Assembly (NCBI RefSeq): GCF_900114045.1
Contig: NZ_FORQ01000002.1
Coordinates: 519,078 to 583,077 of the forward strand
Reading direction: 5' to 3'
DNA from: Kaistella treverensis
GTDB lineage: Bacteria; Bacteroidota; Bacteroidia; Flavobacteriales; Weeksellaceae
Length of the DNA stretch: 64,000 nucleotides
Below the pieces are notes generated by a model. That model ran no database searches. It had not been told where the DNA came from and saw only the letters and a program-made list of their open reading frames with translations. The position numbers and the translations under genes are program-made. Shown one piece after another: positions 45,440 through 54,340 of this stretch. Within the stretch, counting starts at the first letter, position 1. Each line of letters starts with the position of its first letter.

Positions 45440-45530
45440 TAACCGGCTTTCACTACTCGCTTTTTTTGGCGGCGGCGAAGCCGCCGCCAAAAAAGAGCTC
45501 AGACACGCCGTTCAATCCGGGCTAGATCAA
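45440..45530. repeat. GC-rich palindromic element
   Basis: A perfect 15-bp stem, TTTTTT plus GGCGGCGGC (45462-45476) with GCCGCCGCC plus AAAAAA (45480-45494), closes a 3-nt loop. It is flanked by GGCTTTCACTACTC on the left and CGTTCAATCCGGGCT on the right. The layout recalls the element at 37990-38055. It lies between two convergent genes. Confidence 0.7.
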
Positions 45531-45552
45531 AGATTTGTCATTCATATCAACA

Positions 45553-45582
45553 AAAAAAACCGACTAAACATCGGTTTTTTTC
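45553..45582. terminator. bidirectional terminator
   Basis: AAAAAACCGA (45554-45563) pairs with TCGGTTTTTT (45571-45580) around a 7-nt loop. A and T runs on both sides allow it to end the lipoprotein unit on the plus strand and dsbD on the minus strand. Confidence 0.82.
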
Positions 45583-45600
45583 ATTTTAGCTAAAATCACT

Positions 45601-47673
45601 TTATTTATTTTTCTTGAAATATTCAATTCCGCAAGTTAAAAAAGCTTTGAAATCTTCTTTCGGCATATATCCGGAAACCGGCGTGTTAATAACTTTTCCG
45701 TCCGGCGAAACCAGCACGTAATGTGGCTGCGAGTTGTTATTGAAATTAATTTGCTGGAACAAGCTCCATTTATCGCCAATGGTTTTAATTTTCTTTTTCT
45801 GGCCATTACCCATATCGATTGAAGTTTGCTCGCTTTCCGGCAAGGCTTCTTTGTCATCGATATAAAGTGACGCCAAAACCACTTCGTTTTGCAGAATTGG
45901 TAAAATATCCGGTTCGCTCCACACGAATTCTTCCATTTTACGGCAGTTTTCACAACCATAACCGGTGAAATCAATCAGCAAAGGTTTGTTTTCTTTTTTC
46001 GCGATTTCAATCGCTTCAAAATAATCGTGCGACGGATGCATTCCTAAGATTCCATCTTCTTCTTTGTGAAGGTAACTCACGTTAATCGGTGGCAAAATTC
46101 CGCTTAAATGTTGAAGCGTCGGTCTTTCCGCCGGGAATAAACCTTGGATCAGGTAAACAATAAAACCGATTCCGAGGAAACCAATAATTTTTCTCGTAAG
46201 CGAAATCTTAGGTTTTTTATCATCGTGCGGAAATCTTATTTTCCCGAAGAGATAAAGCACTAAACCGATCGCGATTAAAATCCAGATCACGATGAAAAGT
46301 TCTCTTTTCAGGAAGAAGGTTTTTGAAACCAAATCTGCTTTCGAAAGAAATTTTAAAGCAAGTCCAAGCTCGATAAAACCTAAAACCACTTTTACGGTAT
46401 TCATCCAGCCGCCGGATTTCGGCAAACTTTGCAGTGCTTGCGGGAAAAGTGCTAAAAGCCCGAAAACAATCGCCCAGCTTAATCCAAATCCTGCTAATGC
46501 AAAAGTCAGCAACATCGGGATGTTCGCAGAACCTGTCACAGCGCTTCCAAGTAAACTTCCTAAAATCGGTCCGGTACACGAGAATGATACAATCACCAAA
46601 GTCAGCGCCATAAAGAAGATACCAACTATTCCGCCGGCATCTTCAGCTTTTGAAGATTTATTTGCAATAGAGCTCGGTAATGTAATGTCGTAGTAGCCAA
46701 AGAAACTTCCCGCAAAAAAGAGGAAAATGATGAAGAAAGCTACGTTCAGCCAAACACTTGTGGAAATTTGGTTAAAAATATTTCCCGCAATTCCATCAAT
46801 AATATGGAAAGGCACACTTAACAAAACGAAAATAAGCAGGATAAAAAAGCCGTAAATAAAAGCGTCGCGCTTGCCTTTCGCTTTGTCTTTCGAGCCTTTG
46901 GTGAAAAACGAAACCGTAAGCGGAATCATTGGGAAAACGCACGGCGTAAGCAAAGCAATCAAACCTCCGAAAAAGCCGAGAAGTAGATACGTCCAGAAAT
47001 TTTCATTGTTTTCCTGCGCTTCAACTCCGCAATCAGTCATCGGATTTTTAAAATCGAGCGAGGAAACTTTTAAACCTTCCTGTTCGGCCTTAATTGGGGA
47101 AACAGTGGTCGTGGCAACAGCAGTTGTCACAGTATCTGTTTCCTTAGCAGTTTCAGCAAAGGTTGTTTCAGCCGCTGTTTCTTCAGGAGCAACCACTGCA
47201 ACTCCGGTCGCTGTGGGCGTAATTTTTTGCTCAAATTCCAGCGTATTCGGCGCAAGACAAACGCGGTCGTTACAAGTCTGGTATGTGATTTCTGCGGTGA
47301 CGGTTGCCGGTCTTGCGTTATTTTTTAGTTTGAATTTTTGCTTAAACAGCACCAAATCAGAATAATAAACGATTTGTGCACCAAAAGCTTCGGAGAATTC
47401 GTCGTGCTTTTTACCGACTTCAGTAACGCCGCCAATCAGCTGAATTCCTTCTTTGCTCGAAAGCAACATTTCGGTAGGAATCCCGGAATCCGGCGGTAAA
47501 TCTTTCGAATAAATATGCCAATTTTTCTCGATGGTGGCGGTTAAAACTGCTTCATATTCGTTGTTGGGAAGGGAATTAATGTTGTATTTAAATTTTACAG
47601 GATCTTTTATCTGCGCCGTGATTCCCTGAAAAAGGAAAAGAACGGCCAAAATCAGCCAATTTTTAAATTTCAT
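45601..47673 (-). CDS. dsbD: thiol:disulfide interchange protein DsbD
   Basis: DsbD passes electrons from cytoplasmic thioredoxin across the inner membrane to periplasmic reductases. The 690-residue protein has a signal peptide, an N-terminal periplasmic DsbD-alpha domain with a pair of cysteines near NDRVCLAPN, and a linker rich in T/A/E. Eight membrane segments follow (about 225-500) with the CCA-type FSCTGP region, then a C-terminal thioredoxin domain with the CENC active site (574-577). This resembles other DsbD proteins, with the usual extra length in the linker. It follows tilS on the same strand by 36 bp. Confidence 0.93.
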   Translation of the reverse strand: MKFKNWLILAVLFLFQGITAQIKDPVKFKYNINSLPNNEYEAVLTATIEKNWHIYSKDLPPDSGIPTEMLLSSKEGIQLIGGVTEVGKKHDEFSEAFGAQIVYYSDLVLFKQKFKLKNNARPATVTAEITYQTCNDRVCLAPNTLEFEQKITPTATGVAVVAPEETAAETTFAETAKETDTVTTAVATTTVSPIKAEQEGLKVSSLDFKNPMTDCGVEAQENNENFWTYLLLGFFGGLIALLTPCVFPMIPLTVSFFTKGSKDKAKGKRDAFIYGFFILLIFVLLSVPFHIIDGIAGNIFNQISTSVWLNVAFFIIFLFFAGSFFGYYDITLPSSIANKSSKAEDAGGIVGIFFMALTLVIVSFSCTGPILGSLLGSAVTGSANIPMLLTFALAGFGLSWAIVFGLLALFPQALQSLPKSGGWMNTVKVVLGFIELGLALKFLSKADLVSKTFFLKRELFIVIWILIAIGLVLYLFGKIRFPHDDKKPKISLTRKIIGFLGIGFIVYLIQGLFPAERPTLQHLSGILPPINVSYLHKEEDGILGMHPSHDYFEAIEIAKKENKPLLIDFTGYGCENCRKMEEFVWSEPDILPILQNEVVLASLYIDDKEALPESEQTSIDMGNGQKKKIKTIGDKWSLFQQINFNNNSQPHYVLVSPDGKVINTPVSGYMPKEDFKAFLTCGIEYFKKNK

Positions 47674-47709
47674 TTCTACTTATTACTTTTTGGTGTTCTG
47701 CGGAAAACA

Positions 47710-49002
47710 CTATATTTTTATGTTAAAACTTTCAGCATCAGACTTTTTCGCTGCAAATCTGCGGTCCTGGCGAAAGGGAAGAATTCCCAGAATATCGTCT
47801 TTTCCGTCGGTTAAAAGCCAAATTTTTTGCTGCGCTAAAATAGGCAATTTTTCATCCTTAAAAAATTTAGCGATTTTCTTTTTGCCTATCATCCCGATAG
47901 GATGGAAAACGTCGCCTTTTTTTGCGTGTCTCAGTTTTAACGGAAATTTTATTTTTTCTGAACTAAAATTCCAGCTGAAAGTGCCGAATTTTTCAATTTC
48001 TGTTTTAATTTTTTCGGGGATAAAAGCGGCTTTTTTTTCGTTTTCTAAAATAACTTCCTCGTCTTTTTCAATTTCAACTGCGTTTGTGGTGATGATGAAA
48101 TCTTTGCGGTCAACGCTGAGCACGTGACTTTCTGAAATAAATTTTTTACCCGTTTCAGCGGCCAAAATTTTAGCAAATTCTTTTTTTGAATTGAAATTGT
48201 AGTGTCGCAGAATTTCAAACTGAACAAATCCGGTTTGCTGAAAAAATTCCGCTTTATTCAGCAGGATTTTTCCGTTTTCTAAAACCGAAATTTCTGTCGA
48301 GATTTTATCCAGATTTTCTTCGATGAAATCAGCGCTTTGGTTGAGGTATTGTAAGCTTTTACCGAAATTTTCCAGGAAATTTTCGTTAATTTTTAAAAGC
48401 TGCGGCGTAACTCCATTCCGGATAAAATTCCGCAAATAATCGTTTTTATGATTCGATAAATCTTCTCGATAATGCACCGAATTTTTTTCCGCGAAAGCGT
48501 AAATGTCATCTTTAGAAAAATGCAGCAGCGGCCGCAAAATTTTATTTTTATTGGCAGGAATTCCGCTTAAACCTTTAATTCCGGAAGCTTTTGAAAGATT
48601 GATGAGAAAAGTTTCCAGCTCGTCATTGAGGTGATGTGCCGTCACCGTGAAATCGAGCTTTCTTTCTTCTTTAATTTTATTGAAAAAATTGTAGCGTAAA
48701 TCGCGCGCCCATTCCTGGATGGAATTTTCGGGTTGCTGATCTTTTTCGCTGACATGATACACGTGCAGAAAAATACCGAGCTTTTTGCAGGTTTTTTCTA
48801 CAATTTCCTCATCCGCGTCCGAATCCGTTCCGCGTAAACCATAATTTACGTGCGAAACTTCAAATTTCAAATCCAATTCTGAAAACAACTTTAAAAGCAC
48901 CATGGAATCGGCGCCGCCGCTAACCGCCAACAAATAAGTTTTGGTTTTAAAATCCGGTGCAATGTGCTGCAAAGCTTGCTGAAAAGTGGTTGTATTTAGC
49001 AA
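47710..49002 (-). CDS. tilS: tRNA(Ile)-lysidine synthase
   Basis: TilS modifies C34 of the AUA-reading tRNA(Ile) with lysine, so that it reads AUA and not AUG. The 430-residue protein has the PP-loop SGGADS (28-33), the HHLNDELETFLINL segment (about 125-138) and a C-terminal domain with the HPIGM region. No ATG is available near the natural N-terminus. TTG at 49002 gives a reasonable start (LNTTTFQQA...), but this should be treated as provisional. dsbD lies downstream in the same orientation. Confidence 0.95.
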   Translation of the reverse strand: MLNTTTFQQALQHIAPDFKTKTYLLAVSGGADSMVLLKLFSELDLKFEVSHVNYGLRGTDSDADEEIVEKTCKKLGIFLHVYHVSEKDQQPENSIQEWARDLRYNFFNKIKEERKLDFTVTAHHLNDELETFLINLSKASGIKGLSGIPANKNKILRPLLHFSKDDIYAFAEKNSVHYREDLSNHKNDYLRNFIRNGVTPQLLKINENFLENFGKSLQYLNQSADFIEENLDKISTEISVLENGKILLNKAEFFQQTGFVQFEILRHYNFNSKKEFAKILAAETGKKFISESHVLSVDRKDFIITTNAVEIEKDEEVILENEKKAAFIPEKIKTEIEKFGTFSWNFSSEKIKFPLKLRHAKKGDVFHPIGMIGKKKIAKFFKDEKLPILAQQKIWLLTDGKDDILGILPFRQDRRFAAKKSDAESFNIKI

Positions 49003-49063
49003 CTTTAAGGTTATTTTAAGGAATATTTAGCAAAGATAATTCTTCTGTTCAAAACGATTTCTC

Positions 49064-49071
49064 TATTTTTG
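49064..49071 (+). promoter_or_regulatory. -7 element TATTTTTG before the OmpA-family gene
   Basis: TATTTTTG matches TAnnTTTG, 20 bp before the ATG at 49092. A minus-strand TATCTTTG at 49031-49038 faces tilS, so the 90-bp gap may hold two divergent promoters. Confidence 0.5.
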
Positions 49072-49091
49072 GTTGATTAAAAAGAATTATT

Positions 49092-49928
49092 ATGAAAATA
49101 GCGAAATTAGGTGTCGTTCTTGGAGCGGCTTTAATGATGACCTCTTGTGTGAGCAAGAAACAGTTTGATGCCCTGAATGAAAATTATAACCAATGTATCA
49201 CCAACGTAGGTGAAAGACAGCGTGAAATTCAGGATTTGAAAAGTCTTAATTCTGGTTTGGCAAGTGAAAATGCGCTTTTAAAAGGTCAGAATGACGCACT
49301 GAAATCGTCTCTTGATGCATGTTTGGCGAATACAGGACAAGGTTCTAAAAACATCACCGAACTGATCGGAGAAATTAATTCTTCTAACAAATACATCAAA
49401 CAACTGATTTCGACCAACGCGAAAAATGACAGTTTAAACCTGGCTTTATCAAACAAACTAAAACGTTCACTGGATAACATCGCGGATAACGACGTACAGG
49501 TGAAAGTTTTGAAAGGCGTGGTAATGATTTCGCTTTCCGACAAAATGCTGTATAAAACAGGAGATTATAATGTGTTGCCGGCAGCTCAGGACGTTCTTGG
49601 AAAAGTAGCTCAGGTAATTAATGATTACGATACGTATTCAGTTTTGATTGAAGGTAACACGGATAATGTTCCTTTAAATTCTTCAACTTTACCAAAAGAC
49701 AACTGGGATCTTTCTGCACTTAGAGCGACTTCTATGGCGAAAATTCTTCAAACCAGATTCGGTGTAAACCCAGCGAGAATTACTGCCGGCGGACGTAGCG
49801 AATACAACCCGAAAACTACAAACGCTTCAGTCTCCGGACGTGCTGAAAACCGTAGAACGGAAATTATCATCATGCCGAAACTGGATGAATTTATGAAATT
49901 AATGGACATTGCGCCGGTAAAAAATTAA
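49092..49928 (+). CDS. OmpA family lipoprotein
   Basis: A 278-residue lipoprotein with a signal ending MTSC19. A helical, coiled-coil-like region (about 25-130) precedes a C-terminal OmpA domain containing EGNTDNVPL, LSALRATSMAKIL and GRAENRRTEI. This domain binds peptidoglycan, so the protein should tether the outer membrane to the wall or stiffen the periplasm. The layout resembles Pal-like and coiled-coil OmpA proteins. It is monocistronic, with a -7 box before it and a long terminator hairpin after it. Confidence 0.92.
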   Translation: MKIAKLGVVLGAALMMTSCVSKKQFDALNENYNQCITNVGERQREIQDLKSLNSGLASENALLKGQNDALKSSLDACLANTGQGSKNITELIGEINSSNKYIKQLISTNAKNDSLNLALSNKLKRSLDNIADNDVQVKVLKGVVMISLSDKMLYKTGDYNVLPAAQDVLGKVAQVINDYDTYSVLIEGNTDNVPLNSSTLPKDNWDLSALRATSMAKILQTRFGVNPARITAGGRSEYNPKTTNASVSGRAENRRTEIIIMPKLDEFMKLMDIAPVKN

Positions 49929-49952
49929 TACATTTCATTTTTGAGATTTTTT

Positions 49953-49991
49953 AAAGCGTTGCCAGAATACCTATTCTGGCAGCGTTTTTTT
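49953..49991 (+). terminator. terminator of the OmpA-family gene
   Basis: TGCCAGAATA (49960-49969) pairs with TATTCTGGCA around a 2-nt loop. The stem is extended by AAGCG/GCGTT with a wobble, and seven T residues follow. Confidence 0.9.
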
Positions 49992-50031
49992 GTTTAAAAT
50001 GCTTAAATTTGGTTTTAAATAAAATTTGGAG

Positions 50032-50679
50032 ATGAGTTTTTTCGAAGAAAATTGCCCCGAAATTGACCGTTATCTGGAAAATCATGCTTCCGCGGAGCCG
50101 GAAAATTTAAAGAATCTGCGTCGCGAAACTTTTCAGAAAACCACGCAGCCGCATATGATTTCCGGTTACTTGCAGGGCAGATTTCTTGCACTGATTTCCA
50201 AAATGGTTTCACCGAAAAATATCCTGGAAATCGGGACATTTACCGGTTACGCCACGCTTTGTCTTGCGGAAGGTTTAGCTGCTGAAGGGAAAATCACGAC
50301 GTTAGACATTAATGAAGAACTCGCATATTTGCCGAAAAAATATTTTGCTGAAAGTGAATTTTCTTCTAAAATCAATTTTCAGTTGGAAGACGCAAAAACA
50401 TTTTTGAAAAAAACTGATGAAACCTTCGATTTTATTTTTATCGATGCTGACAAGGAAAGTTATGTTGAATATTTTAACCTGCTGAAAAAAAAGCTGAAAA
50501 GTGGTGGTGTAATTCTGTTTGATAATGTGCTGTGGTACGGAAAAATCCTGGAAGATAACCCAAAACAGAAATCTACGAAAGTCATCAAAGAACTCAACGA
50601 ATTGGTTGCAAAAGACTCATATTTCGATAATGTAATTTTACCTTTGCGCGACGGCGTACATTTAATCCGTAAAAAATAA
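50032..50679 (+). CDS. O-methyltransferase (class I SAM-dependent)
   Basis: A 215-residue methyltransferase of the catechol/caffeoyl-CoA O-methyltransferase type. It has LEIGTFTGYATLCLA for SAM binding (about 64-78), a TLDIN acidic loop and FIFIDADKE, plus FDNVLWYGK near residue 160. I chose the ATG at 50032; the longer frame needs a TTG two codons upstream. The NlpC/P60 gene starts 11 bp after it, so they may be co-transcribed. The substrate is not predictable. Confidence 0.92.
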   Translation: MSFFEENCPEIDRYLENHASAEPENLKNLRRETFQKTTQPHMISGYLQGRFLALISKMVSPKNILEIGTFTGYATLCLAEGLAAEGKITTLDINEELAYLPKKYFAESEFSSKINFQLEDAKTFLKKTDETFDFIFIDADKESYVEYFNLLKKKLKSGGVILFDNVLWYGKILEDNPKQKSTKVIKELNELVAKDSYFDNVILPLRDGVHLIRKK

Positions 50680-50690
50680 CTGTTTTCACT

Positions 50691-51392
50691 ATGAACAAAG
50701 GAATTTGCACGGTTTCCGTCGCAGCTTTACGGAGCGAACCTTCGCAACGTGCCGAAATGACTTCTCAACTGCTTTATGGCGAAACCATAAAAATATTGGC
50801 AAATGAGGGGAAATTTTTGAAAATCCAAATGGATTTCGACCAATATGAAGGTTGGGTGGATGCGCAGCAAATTTCCGAGATTTCAGAAAATGAAAATAAA
50901 ACAATAGTTCAGGAAACGTTTTTAAATTATTTAACATCCGAAGGTGAAATTCTACTTTCCATCGGAAGCGAGATAAAAGCAGAAAATCCTGCCGTAGAGC
51001 AGCCAAAAAATATCATTGAAACCGCGATGAAATTTTTGAATGTGCCATATCTCTGGAGCGGACGAAGTTTTTTCGGGATAGATTGCAGCGGCTTTGTTCA
51101 GCTGGTTTATAAAGTTCACGGCATTGCTTTGCCGCGCGACGCGTATCAGCAGGCAGTGATTGGTGAAGTTTTAAGTTTTGTGGAAGAAAGTCGGCCCGGA
51201 GATTTGGCTTTTTTCGAAAATTCGGAAGGTCAAATTGTGCATGTAGGAATCTTGCTTAACAATTTTGAAATCATTCACGCGTTTGGAAAAGTACGCATCG
51301 ATGCACTGGACACGACCGGAATTTTCAATAAAGATCTGAACAGACACACGCATAAACTTCGGTTTATCCGCAATATTTTACCGAACAATTAA
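50691..51392 (+). CDS. NlpC/P60 family cysteine peptidase with SH3-like N-terminus
   Basis: A 233-residue protein of the C40 family, which cleaves peptide bonds of the peptidoglycan stem. The N-terminal about 65 residues look like a bacterial SH3 domain (ETIKILANEGKFLKIQ ... GWVDAQQI). The C-terminal domain has the catalytic C132 in DCSGF, H184 in QIVHVG and a third His, H196, in IIHAFGK. No signal peptide is obvious, which is unusual for a cell-wall enzyme but typical of this Bacteroidota subfamily as far as I recall. It lies between the methyltransferase and kdtA. Confidence 0.9.
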   Translation: MNKGICTVSVAALRSEPSQRAEMTSQLLYGETIKILANEGKFLKIQMDFDQYEGWVDAQQISEISENENKTIVQETFLNYLTSEGEILLSIGSEIKAENPAVEQPKNIIETAMKFLNVPYLWSGRSFFGIDCSGFVQLVYKVHGIALPRDAYQQAVIGEVLSFVEESRPGDLAFFENSEGQIVHVGILLNNFEIIHAFGKVRIDALDTTGIFNKDLNRHTHKLRFIRNILPNN

Positions 51393-51438
51393 ATTTTTTA
51401 GGACCTATATTCATACTTTTTGCTGAAAAATCCGGACC

Positions 51439-52686
51439 GTGAAAACCATTTACAACATATTAGTCAGTCTATTAATCGCCGCGATGAAAATCGGTGCGGT
51501 GTTTAATTATAAGCTGAAAAAAGGGCTAGCGGGTCGCCGCCAAAGTTGCGAAATCGTAAAAGCGAAGTTTTCTGGTGACGATAAAATAATCTGGATGCAC
51601 GCCGCCAGTTTAGGCGAATATGAACAGGGTTTGCCGGTTTTAGAAAAACTGAAAAAAGAGTTCCCAGAGCACAAAATTTTGGTGACATTTTTCTCGCCGT
51701 CGGGTTATGATCACATCATCACCAAAAAAAGTATCGCTGATGCAGTGTGTTATTTACCTTTCGATACCGATAAATGGGTGAAAGAATTTACCTCAAATTT
51801 TAAAACAGATATTTTTTTCACCGTCAAATATGATTTCTGGTACAATTTGCTGGGTGAACTGAAAAAGCAGGGCGCAGAAATTTATGTGGTTTCGGCTTTG
51901 TTTTACGAAACGCAGGTTTTCTTCAAATTTTACGGGAAATGGTTTGTAAAACAGCTGCGGGAAAATGTAGATTTCTTTTTTCACCAGACCACGCAATCTT
52001 CTGCCCTGGCAAAAAGCATTGGCTTAAAAAACTCCATAACCGCGGGCGATACGCGCTACGACAGAGTGAAGCAGCTTCGCGAGCGCGATAATATGGTGCC
52101 GTATATTGATGAATTTATTGGCGACCAGAAAACGGTTATTTTCGGCAGTTCCTGGGAAGCTGAAGAACGGATTGCAGAAATACTTTCGGTGAAAAATCGA
52201 AACCTTAAAATTATTATTGCGCCACATGACTTGAAGCGCGTTTCGGTGCTGCAGACTACTTTCCCAACGGCGCTTTTGTATTCCCAATTTTCGGATAAAA
52301 ACCCGCTTAGTTATTCCAATATTCAGGTTTTAATCATCGATTGTATCGGTTTGCTTGGCAATTTGTATTCATATGGCGACCTGGCGATTGTTGGCGGAGG
52401 TTTTCATTCCAAAGGTCTTCACAATATTTTAGAAGCTGCAACGTACGGAATTCCGGTATTTTTCGGTGATCAATTCAGGAAAAACCCGGAAGCTGATGGA
52501 CTTATCGCACATAATGGCGGAAAATGTTTTGAAGACGAATTCTTTGCCGCGCCTTATCTTTTAGGTTTGCTGAATGATGATGTTCTTTTGAAAAAAATGG
52601 GCGAAAATGCGGCAAATTTTATTAATTCCCAGCCAAACGCTTCCGAAAATATCGTAGATTTTGTAGTAAAAAATCACCGGGTTTAA
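51439..52686 (+). CDS. kdtA: 3-deoxy-D-manno-octulosonate transferase
   Basis: Also called WaaA, it attaches Kdo from CMP-Kdo to lipid A, completing the lipid A-inner core junction. The 415-residue protein has an N-terminal membrane anchor (about 5-22), the catalytic-face motif WMHAASLGEYEQGLP, and a C-terminal GT-B half with VIFGSSWEAEE and GGGFHSKGLHNILEA. The start codon is GTG at 51439, 46 bp after the previous stop codon. The downstream unknown gene is convergent. This confirms that the organism makes lipopolysaccharide. Confidence 0.95.
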   Translation: MKTIYNILVSLLIAAMKIGAVFNYKLKKGLAGRRQSCEIVKAKFSGDDKIIWMHAASLGEYEQGLPVLEKLKKEFPEHKILVTFFSPSGYDHIITKKSIADAVCYLPFDTDKWVKEFTSNFKTDIFFTVKYDFWYNLLGELKKQGAEIYVVSALFYETQVFFKFYGKWFVKQLRENVDFFFHQTTQSSALAKSIGLKNSITAGDTRYDRVKQLRERDNMVPYIDEFIGDQKTVIFGSSWEAEERIAEILSVKNRNLKIIIAPHDLKRVSVLQTTFPTALLYSQFSDKNPLSYSNIQVLIIDCIGLLGNLYSYGDLAIVGGGFHSKGLHNILEAATYGIPVFFGDQFRKNPEADGLIAHNGGKCFEDEFFAAPYLLGLLNDDVLLKKMGENAANFINSQPNASENIVDFVVKNHRV

Positions 52687-52699
52687 GGGCAAATTTTTT

Positions 52700-53311
52700 T
52701 TACCGCAGCAAACCTTCGCTTTTTATCTCTTTATAAATCAAATCGATTTGGTCGGGAATGTTTTCCGGGTTCAGCCATTTCAAAAATATGCCGTTATCCA
52801 GGGTAATTTTTTCCAAACGTTCATTTTCTAAAATCTGTGATTTCACATCATTGAAATACGGTTTCAAATCCAGAAAATAATCTTCATCGAGTTTTGTGGT
52901 TAAAATCAAAGACCGGAAAAGTTTATTCAGAAAATAAATATAAAGTTTGTACTGGTCGCCGCTTTGGGAACTATTTTTCAAGGTTTCGCTGATCAGCAAT
53001 AAATTCAGGGAAACTTCACCAAATTTATCCGAAGTAATTTTCACATGCTCCGTGATTTTAGAACTTATTTTCCGGATGTTCGTGAGAAAATATTTCGTTC
53101 TGCCAAAACGTTTTGCCGCTGCAGAAACTTCTTTAATAATTAAATCCTGCATTTTCAGCCTTTTGTCATCCGCAGTTTCCGGATCAATCAATTCAAAATA
53201 TAACCGATGCGCTAAAATGCGATCTTTTTTCAGCAAACGAAAAATAAGTTTATCTTTTTCCTTACCCGAAAATGCGGAAATCGCTTCCTTAAATTCCTTA
53301 GAAAATTCCAT
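52700..53311 (-). CDS. conserved hypothetical protein
   Basis: A 203-residue helical protein with no signal peptide or membrane segment. It is charged throughout, with an SGKEKDKLIFRLLKKDRILAHRLYF helix near the start, a KRFGRTKYFLTNIRKISSKI segment (about 67-87) and a second set of helices after 120. I do not recognise a domain. It shares a one-base overlap with the GT2 gene upstream (TGATG), so both are translated from one message. It is convergent with kdtA, 14 bp between the ends. The lack of a catalytic motif suggests a structural or binding role. Confidence 0.7.
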   Translation of the reverse strand: MEFSKEFKEAISAFSGKEKDKLIFRLLKKDRILAHRLYFELIDPETADDKRLKMQDLIIKEVSAAAKRFGRTKYFLTNIRKISSKITEHVKITSDKFGEVSLNLLLISETLKNSSQSGDQYKLYIYFLNKLFRSLILTTKLDEDYFLDLKPYFNDVKSQILENERLEKITLDNGIFLKWLNPENIPDQIDLIYKEIKSEGLLR

Positions 53312-54063
53312 CAGTTAAATATTTTTGAATATTTCAGAAAACCGTTCAGCGCCCAGTTCCCCGTAAAATACAGCGATTTAACCGCAGAAAATTTCATGTG
53401 GTCTTTGTAAACCAAATATTGGTCTTTCATAATATTCGTTTTTCTGCGCGACACGCTGCTGCCATGCATGCGGTATTTCGCCATGGTTTTGTTCAAAGGC
53501 TTTGCCACGGGAATTTTTTTCAGCAGATTCAGCCACATCACATGATCTTCGCGCTTGCTGTCGGTTGGGAAATATTCTTTGCCAACACGGCTGGAATCGT
53601 ACATCGAGCTTAATAAAGAAAGCCTGCAGGTCTTCAGCAAATTGCCGAAGGTTACGATTTTTTCCGCCTTAAAATCGGCAATTTTTGGAATTAAATTTTC
53701 ATCGCAGCGCGCGTAATTTGAGTACGCAATTTCACAGTTTTCAATTTTTATAAAGGCCACCATTTCTTCCAGAAAGTTCGGTTCCCAGAAATCGTCCGCG
53801 TCCAGAAAAGTGATAAATCTGCCGGTAGCTTTTTCCAAAGATAAATTCCGTGTTTTTCCGGCGCCGCCATTTTTTTCAGCAACCGTTAATTTTACCCGCG
53901 AATCAGCGATTTTTTTAATAATTTCAACCGAATTATCGCTTGAGCAATCATCGGTAATCAGCCATTCCCAGTCCGAAAAAGTTTGATTCAGCACGGACGA
54001 AATGGTTTCCGGCAGAAACTTCGCAGAATTGTAACAAGGCGTGATGATAGAAACTTCGGGCAT
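53311..54063 (-). CDS. glycosyltransferase family 2
   Basis: A 250-residue GT-A enzyme opening with EVSIITPCYNSAKFL, then LITDDCSSDNS and the metal-binding DADDFWEPN. I chose the ATG at 54063, because a longer frame would begin in the GC-rich palindromic element. The C-terminal stretch is short, so this is a compact GT2 with no membrane segments. Its nearness to kdtA, which it faces end to end across the unknown gene, suggests a role in lipopolysaccharide core synthesis, but this is inference. Confidence 0.92.
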   Translation of the reverse strand: MPEVSIITPCYNSAKFLPETISSVLNQTFSDWEWLITDDCSSDNSVEIIKKIADSRVKLTVAEKNGGAGKTRNLSLEKATGRFITFLDADDFWEPNFLEEMVAFIKIENCEIAYSNYARCDENLIPKIADFKAEKIVTFGNLLKTCRLSLLSSMYDSSRVGKEYFPTDSKREDHVMWLNLLKKIPVAKPLNKTMAKYRMHGSSVSRRKTNIMKDQYLVYKDHMKFSAVKSLYFTGNWALNGFLKYSKIFN

Positions 54064-54124
54064 AAAAATTCCGGGCTTTAAGCAGGTAAAATTACAATAT
54101 TTATTTGGCGTTATTTGGGCATTT

Positions 54125-54245
54125 TTTTTCGGGGCGGACATTTCGTGCTATCCGCTATTACTCCTCGGTTGGCGGCTCCGCTTCGCTCCGCCGCCGCCCT
54201 GCGGGGTAGCCGCTTCTATCACGGCCGCAGTTTTTCGGTGCTAAA
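54125..54245. repeat. GC-rich palindromic element in the gap before leuS
   Basis: Between the GT2 gene and leuS (54064-54340). A TATCCGCTATTACTCC stretch leads into a G/C palindromic core (GGCGGCTCC, GCTCCGCCGCC), followed by TAGCCGCTTCTATCACGG. The layout (flank, GC palindrome, flank) is like the elements near 38000 and 45460, though the sequences differ. Confidence 0.55.
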
Positions 54246-54310
54246 CGGGCATTTTTTTCCAAAACTTCTGGTAGCATCTTACGAAAACTCAAAAATCCAT
54301 TGTAAAACCT

Positions 54311-54318
54311 TAAATTTG
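54311..54318 (+). promoter_or_regulatory. -7 element TAAATTTG before leuS
   Basis: TAAATTTG matches TAnnTTTG, 22 bp before the leuS ATG. No -33 TTG was found at the usual distance. Confidence 0.45.
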
Positions 54319-54340
54319 TTGCTTATTTTAAAATCAAAAA

